Origin: Antedon mediterranea
Taxonomy: Eukaryota; Echinodermata; Crinoidea; Comatulida; Antedonidae
Length of the DNA stretch: 64,000 nucleotides
Assembly: GCF_964355755.1 (NCBI RefSeq)
Contig: NC_092670.1
Location: 18,723,201 to 18,787,200 of the forward strand
Reading direction: 5' to 3'
Shown here: positions 1 to 13,100 of the stretch, piece by piece
How positions within the stretch are numbered: the stretch's first letter is position 1
Layout of the letters: every line of letters starts with the position of its first letter
Position numbers and translations under genes: made by a program
The notes under the pieces: generated by a model
The model's database searches: none
What the model was told of the DNA's origin: nothing
What the model saw: only the letters and a program-made list of their open reading frames with translations

Positions 1-3000
1 TTGTAGTTAATCAGGGAAAAATTTCATTTCGAAATTCTGTTTAGCAATAATGCCAATCAAACTGATTTTTGATTCGAGAAACATAGTTTTGTATTGTATT
101 TTTGTACAAATGTGTAGCAAAAAGGTTGTTTTGTATAGCTTTTTGCTATGCTACACTGGCGAAATTATTCCCTGTTAATGCACCCGTAATCTAGAATGAA
201 GTTTATTAAAAGACGAAAGTTAGAAAATATACTACCTCATATTATTTTAAAAATTCTATTTTCAATCATACTACCTTATAGTTGTATGGTAAATTTGTAT
301 TTTAGTACTACTAGGAATATTCTCCAGATGTAATTTAGCTAATTTCAGCCTCAAAAGTAATCTTTCTGTGCATGTAACTAATGTCAAGTATATAAACATC
401 AATCACAATACTGTACATACTGTTTGTAAAATTTTAGTCATATAAGACTTAAGAGTTACAAAATATATTATTTTTGTTCTTTTGTATATTGTATTTTTGC
501 ATCATTATAAAAAAGAATATTTTGATATGAGAAAAAACAATTCATATTCATGCTAAAATTACATTTGTGGATACATATTTTGTATGTTCATACATATTTT
601 GTACGTGCATAACATTCTAACACCAAAAACAAGTTTTCTGCCAAATAATTTGTAACATGCGGGATAGCGAAACCACCTGTAAATTCTAACAATCCGTTTT
701 TTATCAGTTCATGATGTTGATCAGTTTTTTAAGTTATATTAGTGGTTGTTTTGCCAAATTTGTCAAACATCAATTTAAAGTGAAAATCCAAGCTATTATT
801 TTAACCTGGTTAATGAATTAGCATACAAGAGTGTTTTTGTGCCGAGAACAAAACAACTGTCTATTTAGTGCCCAGCTTACCCGGATAAACTGACATTGGC
901 TTATTTCTTTCTGAGAAGAGAGCTACAGCATGAATACATAAAAATACTATACATAGAGTATACACCCCTATCAGACAATGGTACATTACTTTAACAGTGT
1001 TTCCCAAGTATTGATTACACAATGACATAGTACCAAAACAGAAGTATGTTATCTGTTGTGATAGCTTTTGTAAACAACCCCAATGGCTTTGTTCCTTAGA
1101 ACCTGTAATTTTTGCAATATTAATACAAAGATGGTACATCAAAAGAAGAAAATGATATGTCCAGCAGAAAACACATTTAAACACTTTTTGTACTGGTATG
1201 TTTCTGTTATGTGATTTAGGTGAAAGTTCACCGTGTAAATGTCAAGCGATAAACCAGCATCCTGTTCTGGGTATCCTCAAGAATACCACATGCACGTATG
1301 CTAAGTCTAATCTGCATTGTCACGCTTAAATCAAACATGCTTTTCGATCAAAAAGTGGTGGCAGTGCTCTGCGTATTGTATGTTTAGCAATCATTACATA
1401 ATACTCCCATTTTGACATATTTGTCACGTCTTACTTTCCCAGATTAGATACAATATAAATGTAATTTTTAGGTTAGATGGGTAAAAATTGTCTGAATTTG
1501 GTAACCTTAGTTTGCTACTTTTATCCAAAGAACTTGATATTCAACTGTTGATGTATTCCGTTCATGGAGTTGTTTTGGTGCTATTTGTTCACATCCCTTC
1601 AAATAGTGAATCTTGAAGGAAAGGGCGACATTAAAGTTAAAAGCAGAGAAAAGAACTGCTGTCTCAGTCAAAGTTATATTATGCTACATGGCCTGGGTCT
1701 CACATGCATTTAGTGTAGAATTTTTTACCTATAAGACAACCTTGAGGTAATACCGATATTCCACAATCTATAGCTTAAATTGTAGCCACAAAATCATAAT
1801 TTTGAGTTATTTAGATTTTCTGAAACAAAATATAAGTTATTCACTTGAAGAAAGTTGTTGAATGAGTAATTTTTAGGTTAATAATAATACACAATTAAAT
1901 AATTTTAAGCTAAACTGCTTATGTTCTTGACCAAACCAAACCTACCAATATGGATAATTTTTTGATAGATATTAGATAAGGGTATTTATTGAAGCTCTAC
2001 ACTTGAATGTAAGATCTGTGTCACAGTGTTAAAACTAGTCTACAGGAAATCTTTGTGGTCTATTGAAATCTCAATCAAGAGGTGGTTAATATGTTTGTCT
2101 ATGTACAACAGTAAAAAATAGATTAAACAATTAAGGCAGATTAACACTTACTAAAATCATTTAAGGTCAATATTATTTTTGTATTCCAAAGTAAAGAGCT
2201 TCTGCTTTATATGAGGTTGGTTAGTTAATTTTATTTATCAGATAAGACCATATTATTCATAAATGCTTCAGGCTTATGATGAATCTAAAGAACCTTGCCA
2301 TGTTGGCGGGCATTAAATGTAGGAAAACCCTGCAGTTGGGTAAAATCAAAAGAATTATAATAATTATTGCATATGGGTATTACAGATAAGTATGTTTGTT
2401 GACAAGTACATATGATACCATATCCATCCTTGCTTTAAGCATGTAAGTAAATGGATGCGTTAAGATAGAAAGTATTAATTTGAAGATTATGACTAATTTG
2501 TTTATTATAAATATGATTGGAATTAAGAATGAAAACAATTTAAACAAACAAAATGTTATTTTTAATTTTAATTTTAATTTTTGTATTTAATACTCAAAAT
2601 ACAACTCATAGTTGAAATGAAGAGCTTACATAGAAAAATGATGATAATAAGAATATGTACATAGATAATTTAGATTTGATAGTTGATACAAATGAAGTTA
2701 TGTGTATGGTGTCATTGGTCGTGAGGTGAGGAAGCACATCACAATGTCCCTGCACAATGAATTTACCTGATGTAGTTAGGTTGTAAGTTGATCATTGCAA
2801 ATTAAATGCTCCCTGTTTTTGTTAACTGAAGACCAACCAATTAAATCCTATTTTATTCCAAACTTGTTCCACTGTTAATAATTATTATCATAATTATTTT
2901 GTTATTAACAGCAGTTAAACCAATCCTGAACAGCAGTTAAACCAATCCTGACAGCTCTAACTGCATTCAATGTTGATAAGATTCTGGCTGATTAAATGTT

Positions 3001-4130
3001 ACTGATTGGTTGTGTTGCAAAATGTGATAATGTTGTGATTTTCAAAATACACAAATATTGCCCTTCTTGATTGAGATTTCTTCACGATTAGACTAAGTTA
3101 TCCTCATCCTTGGACCCAGACCATGGAAAAATACCCAGACTGTAAGAAATAGCATGATCATGTGCTGCAGATTTATATAATCTAAATGTTGATGTTCACT
3201 AAATTCTGGCTTAGAAACTCCAGCATGATGTTTATACCACATTACATCATTTGGATTACCTTTCAGACTTCTATAACAAGATTATTACTAATGAGCTTTA
3301 GACGGATTAACTGTTTTTATCCCTATCTGATTTGGAGAAATGTTATGCAAGGCTATCATATATTTTAAACCACTGCTGGTTATTGAATGTTGATATGGAC
3401 TGTCACCTCCCCATTTTGACCTGGGAGTGGATACGCACCTACCTTAAAGCAAGTCCCTAGATGTCGAAACCTTCCACAAGCATTTCCAAATATGGTAAAA
3501 CGCTGTAGATTTAATGTCCCTCTTGCGATGGGAACTTATCATTAGTCACTCTCATATTTTTATATTTCCACAAACCGTTGCGTAGGTATGTTATCCACGA
3601 AAATTCACAGTTGAAAAGTAATTAGGTTACTCTATATTTAGCCACGATAAGTTATGTGTTGCTATGTTGAGTCAATTTCATATTCTCGTGTGTGTCCGTG
3701 TATTGGGGTTTAAAGTTTCGCTAATAGGAAAGTAAAAGGTTTATTTTAAATAGTTTGAGCAAATTTTTGTTTTACCTACGTAACTTCTGTGTCAGTTAGT
3801 ATTAAGTCCCTTATTATTTTTTAATTATTTGAAATTATATTAGTTTCAAAACGATGGAAATAGAAGCATTTTATTATATTCCTCTATTTCAAACGAAAAC
3901 TTGTCATGATTTTTTTTCTTACAAAATGAAAGGTCATCATTTTAATGTCATCAGATAAACTTTTTTTTAGTGTATTCTATTGTATATTTATTATTTGGTA
4001 GTACAACTGCAGAATATTTTTCTAAAATAACAGTAAAAAGTCTTTTATATGAATGTTCCTTAGTAATCACAGAATTATTACTATGTTGCCCAATTCTTTC
4101 AACATGAAAACATTTTCTTTTTTTTTTCAG
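1..4130. other. Non-coding: presumed 5' intron of the MPRIP-like gene
   Basis: No reading frame with exon-like splice borders or recognisable protein similarity was found here. Open frames at 861-1184 (-) and 3186-3368 (+) have no coding character. The stretch is AT-rich, with a (TTTTAA)n-like run near 2560-2580 and a short tandem duplication at 2907-2951. Because the exon at 4131 begins with a splice acceptor, at least the right part must be an intron. Confidence 0.6.
2907..2951. repeat. Short tandem duplication (about 22 bp x 2)
   Basis: The words CAGCAGTTAAACCAATCCTG occur twice in a row, separated by two bases. It is a local duplication with no evident function. Confidence 0.7.
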
Positions 4131-7100
4131 GAACCAAAATTAAAACGTAGTAACTCTGATCCAAACCTCTCGGAGGCAGACGACATGTTGAAGCGAAAAG
4201 AGATTGCGATGACCTTTCCAGTAAGTTGACCTAATGTTTGTTTTTTCAAGATTTGTCAGTCCACTGTAGGACATATCCCTCCTCCAAAGCTCTCCATTTA
4301 TTTATCTCTTTTGCTATTATCAACCAGTTTTTATATTTTCTCATGTCATTCCTCCATCTTATTCTGGGTTTACCTTTTTTCCTTTTACCTATCCTTGGTG
4401 GTCAATCCGTGGTCCTGCTTGTTGATTGTCCTAGAGCCTTTGTAACATGGCCTGCCTATCTTCACTTATTTTAGGTAATTGCTTGAAGCAGATCTATGGT
4501 TTTTCATCTTTCCCTTGTTAGTTGTAACATGGTATAGTACCTTGTTTGATATTAATTTATATTTATTTAAATTGATTATAATAATTTAATTACTTTTAAT
4601 AATAATAATAGCCCTTTTCCTTGTTGAATGTTTTTATGTTTTTCTACATCTTTCAAACATTTAAATTGATATCAAACTTAAAGTTTGACTATTTTTTAAA
4701 TTTGTTGGCTCTCTAAGTTTCAAGTTGCGTATGACCTACTGACCTTAGTCCCACATTAACAGGATGCCTCAAAATGAGATCCTTTTGTTTTTGCGTACAT
4801 AATACCCAAAACACCAAGCCACCATAGAAATCACCTTTAATGCTATCTGATTTGGCAATCCATTGGGTATCTAATCTTGTTCTCGCAGCCATGCGTTTAA
4901 AAAAACAAAGTTAAACGATTCGTACAACCAAATGTTAAAAGTCAAGGTCCGTGGTTCCCAGGTAGTGTTTTATTCTCAAGAATTCGTAAACAAGTTACTG
5001 TAGGCCTAGTACTAAACAAGTTACTGCAGTACTGAGCAGAAAGTCCAACAATAGTTTTAACCATAAATTAAATATATTACTAGCCAATTCTTGGTACTGT
5101 ATCTATGTCCAGTACCATGCAAATTCTGTAAAACAGTGACATATATGTATCACATGTTATTTGGCCAACCTAACCGTAACATAATACAGGCACTACATGT
5201 GATACTGTATTAAAGCATTTGCCTATGATACTGGACAGATAATTCCATATGTGGAGATACAGTACAGATGCGATTGGTTGCAAAAACAGCACCATCTCGC
5301 GTGATACTAGATCACATATGGTGGCTATTGACTGTATACAGTTAGCGCTGCATGTTGATGCTCAAATCAATATCACTCCTGCATCTCACTAAACAACTCA
5401 TCCGATACATCTTTTTTTTGCCTAATCTATCCTCACTTTCTAGGGATCATATAAAACATTTATGTATCAAATAATTTTAAGTTTTTTCATACGACTGTTA
5501 TCGCTTAGTTGCCATAAGGGGTTAGTATTTTTAAAGAAAATTATGAATTTCCGCTACGTACCGTGCCCAGGTGTACACGGTAGTTGTTGTCGCCACTTTT
5601 CTTTTGCTAATGCGATGAACTTGAAAATGTTTACATATGTGCCACGTTGAATTCTGGCGTTTTTTTGTTGGTAAATGGGTTTAAAAATTTAATCTAAGAT
5701 TAGGGATACTGTTTTGTTTTTTTTTCTTCTGAAGATTGTTTATAGATTTGACGAGAAAACAAACAAGGAATCAAGCTACGTTTAGATAACAAGAAACACA
5801 ATGTTCTTCTGGCAAAATTGTTTCATCACATTAGCTCATGTTTTAGTGATTACCAAAAGAATTGAGCATAATTCTCGAAGGATTCTTTTCACCATACCAG
5901 GGCCGAACAATCGACAACCTAGATATTGAATATTACATTGAAATAATTATCAGATCAAAAACGAAAGTCTGCTCCTCAGATTCCTCCCTTTCTGGTTAAA
6001 TTCACACTCACGAAAACCAGTGGTTACCATTTCAATGTCAATTTAATTCAACAAAACATAATACCTTTCAAGATGTTTACACTTTTAATCTAGTAAGACA
6101 GCTATTAATTGCCAGGTTATTATGTAATTTTGTCCCACCTGTTTCCACGTATTTCATCAGTCCCATTTTCCTTTGCCAGAAAGGTGTTTTGGGGTTTGTC
6201 CATGCGAAATCTTTTAAGCATGACAGCGACAATTGTGGTTTTGTTAAGATTATTTTTAGCATATGGAATTGAATTTGATGAGGATTTTGTATTAAGTGTT
6301 TGTAATGCTGAAAACGTTCAATGTGTTTGCCATCAGACTATTATATTATTAGAACTGTTGAGCTTTGTCAATGCTGAAGGGATTGTGTTTGTTGAGGATG
6401 GAGATTTGAAAAATAGGAAATAGAAACTCTACAGTCAAATGTGCCAAGTCTCACATGTTATGTCATCAATTGTGGTCATGTAGATTGGTTCTAGTCAAGT
6501 AATCATACAATTACCAATAATAATAAATGTGGTTGTCTCATATAACACTTTACATAATTTATATATACCACAATTAAAATTTTTCTAAACGCTTTAACAG
6601 GAAAAAAAAGTCATGAAATATCATTCATTAAAAAAAAAACACCAAAAAACAAATTGAAGAGGAACCATTTTCACTGCTCCATTCTTCAGCACCTTAAATC
6701 TCCCAAATCTCATTTTGACGATAAGGATTTTTTATCAATGCTATATCACTGATTACTTCTTAGAACTCTTTTAGTTTTGGTTTTATTCTTTAAAAAAACA
6801 GTTTGTCGCCCTCTATCATGTAAAAGATATGAAATATCAACTTTTTTGTTAACATTTATTTTTCCTAATCATCTTCATCTATATTATTTTACAGGGTCTT
6901 TTCCATTTGAAAAAAGGATGGCTAATTAAACAAGGTGAAAGTGAACAGGTAAGAAATGAGATAGATAAATGTTTTTTACTACTACTATTTAAATTAACAT
7001 TTTTCATATTGTGTGAATTAATTAATCAAATATTTTCAGTGTAACATTGCATTACTTTGTTTCGGTTAAAATGTATCAATTGTCTTCTGGGGAAATACTT

Positions 7101-10100
7101 TATCTTAAAATAATTACCTGTAAATATTTGTGTTCAGTACACCAATACAAACTTTCTAGCAACATCGTTATATTTCTGCACATAAAAGAAGTTCAGAACT
7201 ATCAGTTGCTGCCACAGGTACCCTAATTATCAAATCTTAGTTAGCATTATGATATTTACCATTTGCATTCTAATCCAAAAAACATTGCAAACCCTTCATC
7301 GCTAAACATGTTCAAAATCAAAAAGTTTTTTTTTCAATCATTCAATCAAAAAAAGTAGACGGAATGACTGTACGATGACTATATGCCAAGTGTCTTTCCT
7401 AACCAGGTGAAACATGGCAAGTCTCAACCAATCAAAACACAGGATCTGTAATCCTCGGAGATGATCGACGATGTTATAAATAGATTTCTCTTGATCTGCT
7501 TCTTATGGCTCTGTATCCCACCTGGGATACTCAAACAGAAACAAAGTGCTTTCACTTGAGATGGCATGCCCAACCCTAAATGTAGTTCTACAAATAGATT
7601 ACAGATATATTGTTCTAATTTTTTTTACCCTAAGACTTTTGTACGAGATCCAATGTTTTATTGTTTGCAGCCAAGAAGAATTAAAGTTGGTTTTGATTTT
7701 GAAATATGATATTTTGAATGTTATAAAAAGCATTCAAATGTTCTGGCAGTCCCAACAATTCTTATTATTAAATTAAACTTAATGAATATTCATTAGCTAA
7801 TTAATCTACTTGCCCAATGAAATTGTGATACAATCAAGATACATTACCATACAGATCTGATTGGCCAATCAACTATAAGTGCTGTACAACCTAATGAATA
7901 TTCATACACTAATTCACTAATCAGTGAAGTTGTTCCATGAATTTTGCGCTATACACTACACTATATAAACCACTCTGGCATTTATGAATATATTTAATCA
8001 AATTAATGATTCACAAATTAAATAAAACTTTCTACATTCCTAACATTTGAGTCACTAATTAACCATTTGTAAACTTCAGTATAATAATTGTTGTCCCACA
8101 AGCTTTCTAATAAAGTGAATAATAAGTTATTGACTCATATTTTAGTTACAGTTAATAAATAGTTAGATTTAATTATGCTGATGATATTAATGCAAGTAAT
8201 TAATGTTAATATGAGTTGAATAGAACAGTAGGGTTTTCAACAAATGAAATTATTCTTCCTATTCAATTACTAATATGGAAGTAATTAATGTTTATAAGTT
8301 GAATAGAACAGTCAGGTTTTTAACGAATGAAATTATTCTTCCTATTCAACTATTACCAAATCAAGTAATTAATGTTTATGAGTTGAATAGAACAGTCAGG
8401 TTTTTAACGAATGAAATTATTCTTCCTATTCAACTATTACCAAATCAAGTAATTAATGTTTATGAGTTGAATAGAACAGTCAGGTTTTTAACGAATGAAA
8501 TTATTCTTCCTATTCAATTACTAATATGGAAGTAATTAATGTTTATAAGTTGAATAGAACAGTCAGGTTTTTAACGAATGAAATTATTCTTCCTATTCAA
8601 CTATTACCAAATCAAGTAATTAATGTTTATGAGTTGAATAGAACAGTCAGGTTTTTAACGAATGAAATTATTCTTCCTATTCAACTATTACCAAATCAAG
8701 TAATTAATGTTTATGAGTTGAATAGAACAGTCAGGTTTTTAACTAATGAAATTATTCTTGCTACTCAACTATTACCAAATCAAGTAATTAATGTTTATAA
8801 GTTGAATAGAACAGTCAGGTTTTTAACTATGACATTATTCTTGCTACTCAACTATTACCAAATCAAGTAATTAATGTTTATAAGTTGAATAGAACAGTCG
8901 GGCTTTCAACAAATGAAATTATTCTTCCTATTTAACTATTACCAAATCAAGTAATTAATGTTTAAAGTTGAATAGAACAGTCCGGTTTCAATCAATGAAA
9001 TTATTCTTCCTATTTAACTATTAAAAATTTGCAAGTAAATTAATGTTTATAAGTTGAATAGAACAGTCCGGTTTTTAACGAATGAAATTATTCTTTTTAT
9101 TTAACTATTACCAAATCAAGAAGTAATTAATGTTTATGAGTTGAATAGAACAGTGAAGTTTTTAACGAATAAAATTATTCTTCCTATTTTAACTATTAAA
9201 AAACAACCTATTGTTCTTAAGTAAACTGTATAGGTGCATTTCCCATCATGCAATTGAAATGGGAGAAAATAATTCATGAAATGAAAATCAACCAATCAAA
9301 TGGTGCGGACACACTTAAAAACAAGATATTGTGACCTGTTAATATCTATTTTGAAATCAGTTGGTTCTCTCAACACCTTTAGTACAAACTGCTGATATCA
9401 TTGTTAGCAAACAGTATTGTCCCAGGTTACATTTTACTCGCAAACAAGTTTCTTTTTCATTCTCCTCATAATATGATATAAGCAAAAACTTGCTGGTAAA
9501 AATTACGATAACCAAGCACTATGACTGGTCACGCTAGTCCCAATCGTCGACAAAGTAGACCCACTTATATTGATAATCTTTAGCGTATTCCCGTAGAGAA
9601 TCCGTTGGTCAGTATATTCAGCTTATTGTTTTTTATGTAATATATCCGCCACTTCCCGTAGGAAATTATAAAAGTTGACTTATTCCCGTGGTATTTGGTA
9701 CATTCCAGGTGGGCTGTAGTCTGTAGTTCTATCTTTTGTGTTTTGTGTCCACATTTCAAACAATTTTAATTGAAACAAAGAAGGTTTAGTTTTAAAATAT
9801 AAAAGGTTATATCTGAATTAGGTCAATAATTTGTTTTTCAAAATTCTTAAAAGGAAAAACTTTAATCATATCTTCTTTGCTTTAGTCCCATATTTCCTTA
9901 AGTCCTTTGTGTTTTTTCCTTCTTTATCTAGAAACATAATTCTATATACTTATTTTTATTATTTAATTTAGGATTGGAGTAAGCACTGGTTTGTGTTATG
10001 CGACAACAAGTTAACGTATTACAAAGACCAGCAAGCTGAGGAGGTACGTTTAAATTTTGTTTTAATAAGTTAAGGGGATACAGGGATTAGGAATTAATTT

Positions 10101-13100
10101 TAAACGGTGTACTAGTCCACACAAACACAGCCACTGTCACACACAGCCACTGTGCAAATTGGGACTGGACCGTTTTAGAGGTGTTTACCACCTGTTGGTC
10201 CAGATCCTTCACTAACTGAGTTGGTGAGTAGTCGAATAAATAAAATAAAATAAATAAAATGTTTTTCTTTGTTGCTTATTGTTATATACTGCAAATTTGA
10301 GGTGAAACTTAATTTAATAATAAAAACAAATTGTTTCAAACAAAATGATATCTTATTTTCCATCTAAATCCAACAGACAATTTATTTTTATTAATAAAAT
10401 GAATAAAAATAGAACATCCTATTGAAATTTAATTTAAAGTGAATTTAGAAGTATTAGCTTGGCGTAAGACCAACAACTCCAATAAGCAAACCTTATAAAA
10501 AAACAGTATTACCGTATACTGATAAATTGTGTAAAATATAGTTTGGAAATCTGTACCACATTTTGCCTCTTATGTAAGAATTTGCAAGTAATCTTGGATA
10601 TACACACGGCTTGTTATCATGTCGTTCACCTTTATAATATAATCCATTTTAGCGATTATCTCTATCTATAAAAGTAATAGGATTGTGTGAATTAATAAGT
10701 AAGATTGTGTATTTCTTTGAAGCAATAACGATTAATCTTGGTTATTAATATTGAAAGAATATTTTATAAATTCAGTTCAGTTGTCGGCTGGTTTCTTGTT
10801 AATTTTAACTGTTTAACTGGTTTTGTAACTTTATTAAAACTTCAAAATGGTCTAGTTTTAATTTATTTATCTTTATTTCTTATGTTTTGGGGGAAACAGA
10901 ACATCTTTAATAGAGAACATTAACATTATGATATATAATCAAAGATTTGCTTAGATTACTGTACAGCTCAACTATGATAAATTTACTGCTTATTCTGCCA
11001 GCTGTCTGACTACTAGGCTAGAATTAGCAAACTTTATTTTGTTAAACAAACCCATCTTCATGCAAAACAAGTTTTAGTATCTCAATTGCTTGTGGCAGTG
11101 ACTTAGTAGTGATCAATATTGTTGGCTTAAATCTGTATAAATGTTGTTGGATGGTATTCGGATTAAGTGTGCAGACCATCCAAAACGACTTCTGCATATA
11201 TTTACTTCTTATGTGACTACTACTACTGTTTTAGTTCCTTTATTTCTGCTCGTAACTGAACTCCGTTTGTTGCTTTTTTCTGGAAATTACTGTAGAAACT
11301 TGATAAGACATTGTTAACATTATTTCTTTGCTGTTAGTTTTTGTGGAAACAAATCTGGATTTGTCTGTGTTGTCATTTTTGTTGTGGAAACAAATATTGA
11401 CGTTGGTTTTACTAACTTTTGTTTAGATTTATTTATAGAAAGGGTATACCTTAGTTTAAAAACACATCTGGTAATATGTGTGCCTAAGTCTATACCTAAT
11501 TGATTGTTTTCTTGCGATTTTTGCAGACGCAACTTTCCATAAATTGTGCGCACATTATTTTTTCGTTTGTACTAGTTTGTGCCTAGTACGAATATGCCCC
11601 TGCCTTAGCTGCCACACTCCGTCATTCCATTCAGTTTGTTTTCTTGTAGTAACATCTCTTTTCAATAATGTTCTCGATCCTGTCGAGCTTACAAAGGATG
11701 TTAAAAGTCAATCTTGAAAACCGCTCTCGATTTCGACAGGTTGGGTTTTGCCTGTCAGAGACTTTCAAATCCCAAGACGTAGGCACACGCTCGATTTGGT
11801 TGCAATATCTATTTTCACTTATTCTAACCCTCAGTAAATTTAGAAACTTTGTTTAATTTTAACTTTCATTTTAATAATGAGGACCTGTTAAAAGGAACAT
11901 GAATGCCAAAAATAGAGGTACTTGTTTACTCATAGCCAGGCTAGCATGACTATAGTTAGCATTCTTAAGTTTAGCCACACAGTAAAGACTTTGGTTCAGA
12001 AGCAGTTTGTGCATAGGATACTAATGTCTACTGTAATGCGTTTGTTTGTGCTTACTGAATGATTTTTTTTGTTTTTGGATGATATAAAGTTAGTAAGTTC
12101 ATTTGGAGTAATTGTTGTTGTTTTATGTTTGTTTATATTTATATTTCTAGTTTCCATCGCTTAGAATAATTGATACTGTTCAGTGCTTTATTCATTTATG
12201 ATAATATGTAACTTATATACCTATGATGTAATTGTTTTATATTTTATAGTTTGTTTTTTCAGTCTTTGTTTATATCAATATATATTTAAATATTTTCTTA
12301 AGCTATTATTGGCAAATATAATAATGCTTAAATATTCAGGATGTTTTATTTCTTAAATTTGAAAAACTTTACTCAAGGTGGTATTTACTGTATGTTGCAT
12401 TTTGCTACATTTAATCCACATTTTATAGCAAAAGGTAACACATTTTGTTTAATTGAAAACAAATGTTTCTGTCAAAATTTTAAGCATGTTCTTTAATTAC
12501 AGTCTTCAATTTTTATTTTTTTATAATTTATTATCAACTGAAATTTGTGCACAGTGTAAGATCAATAATATACAGTCTCTAAAATATTAATTTGTTTGTT
12601 TTTATCAGGATTGTAGCTTGTCTGGTGTTATTGAACTTGCAAACTGCATCGAGGCACGCTCAACGACTGTCAGCAGAAACTATGGTTTTGCAATACGAGT
12701 AAGTCAAAACAATTTATTTTCCAAGAAAAAAAACACATTAATAATAACTAAACAGATTTAAGAAAGCAGGTTAGAGCTGACACAGATTAGAAAGCTAATG
12801 CTATGTGATGCGGTTGACATGAAATATAACAATACCAACATTATATCTTTCTATCTCAGCAACACAAAGTCTTATGTAATTTTTAAATAATTAATTTATT
12901 GGAGAGAGTAAAAATAATTCTGGATAAAGAAGAAGAAAAAATTATAAACTGTGTCTTGTCTCAGATATAGAAGAATAGTTGGTAATGTATATTGAAGATC
13001 ATGTCAATTATTCTACTGTACTAACTACATTTGTTTTTACTGCAAAAACCTTTGATTTTAGTTTCATAAGTTTATGAGGCAGTCATTGCAATAAATAGTG

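Noticed and set aside
8275-8870. 86- and 114-residue ORFs with VINVYELNRTVRFLTNEI repeats
   Set aside because: Artefact of the 84-bp intronic minisatellite.
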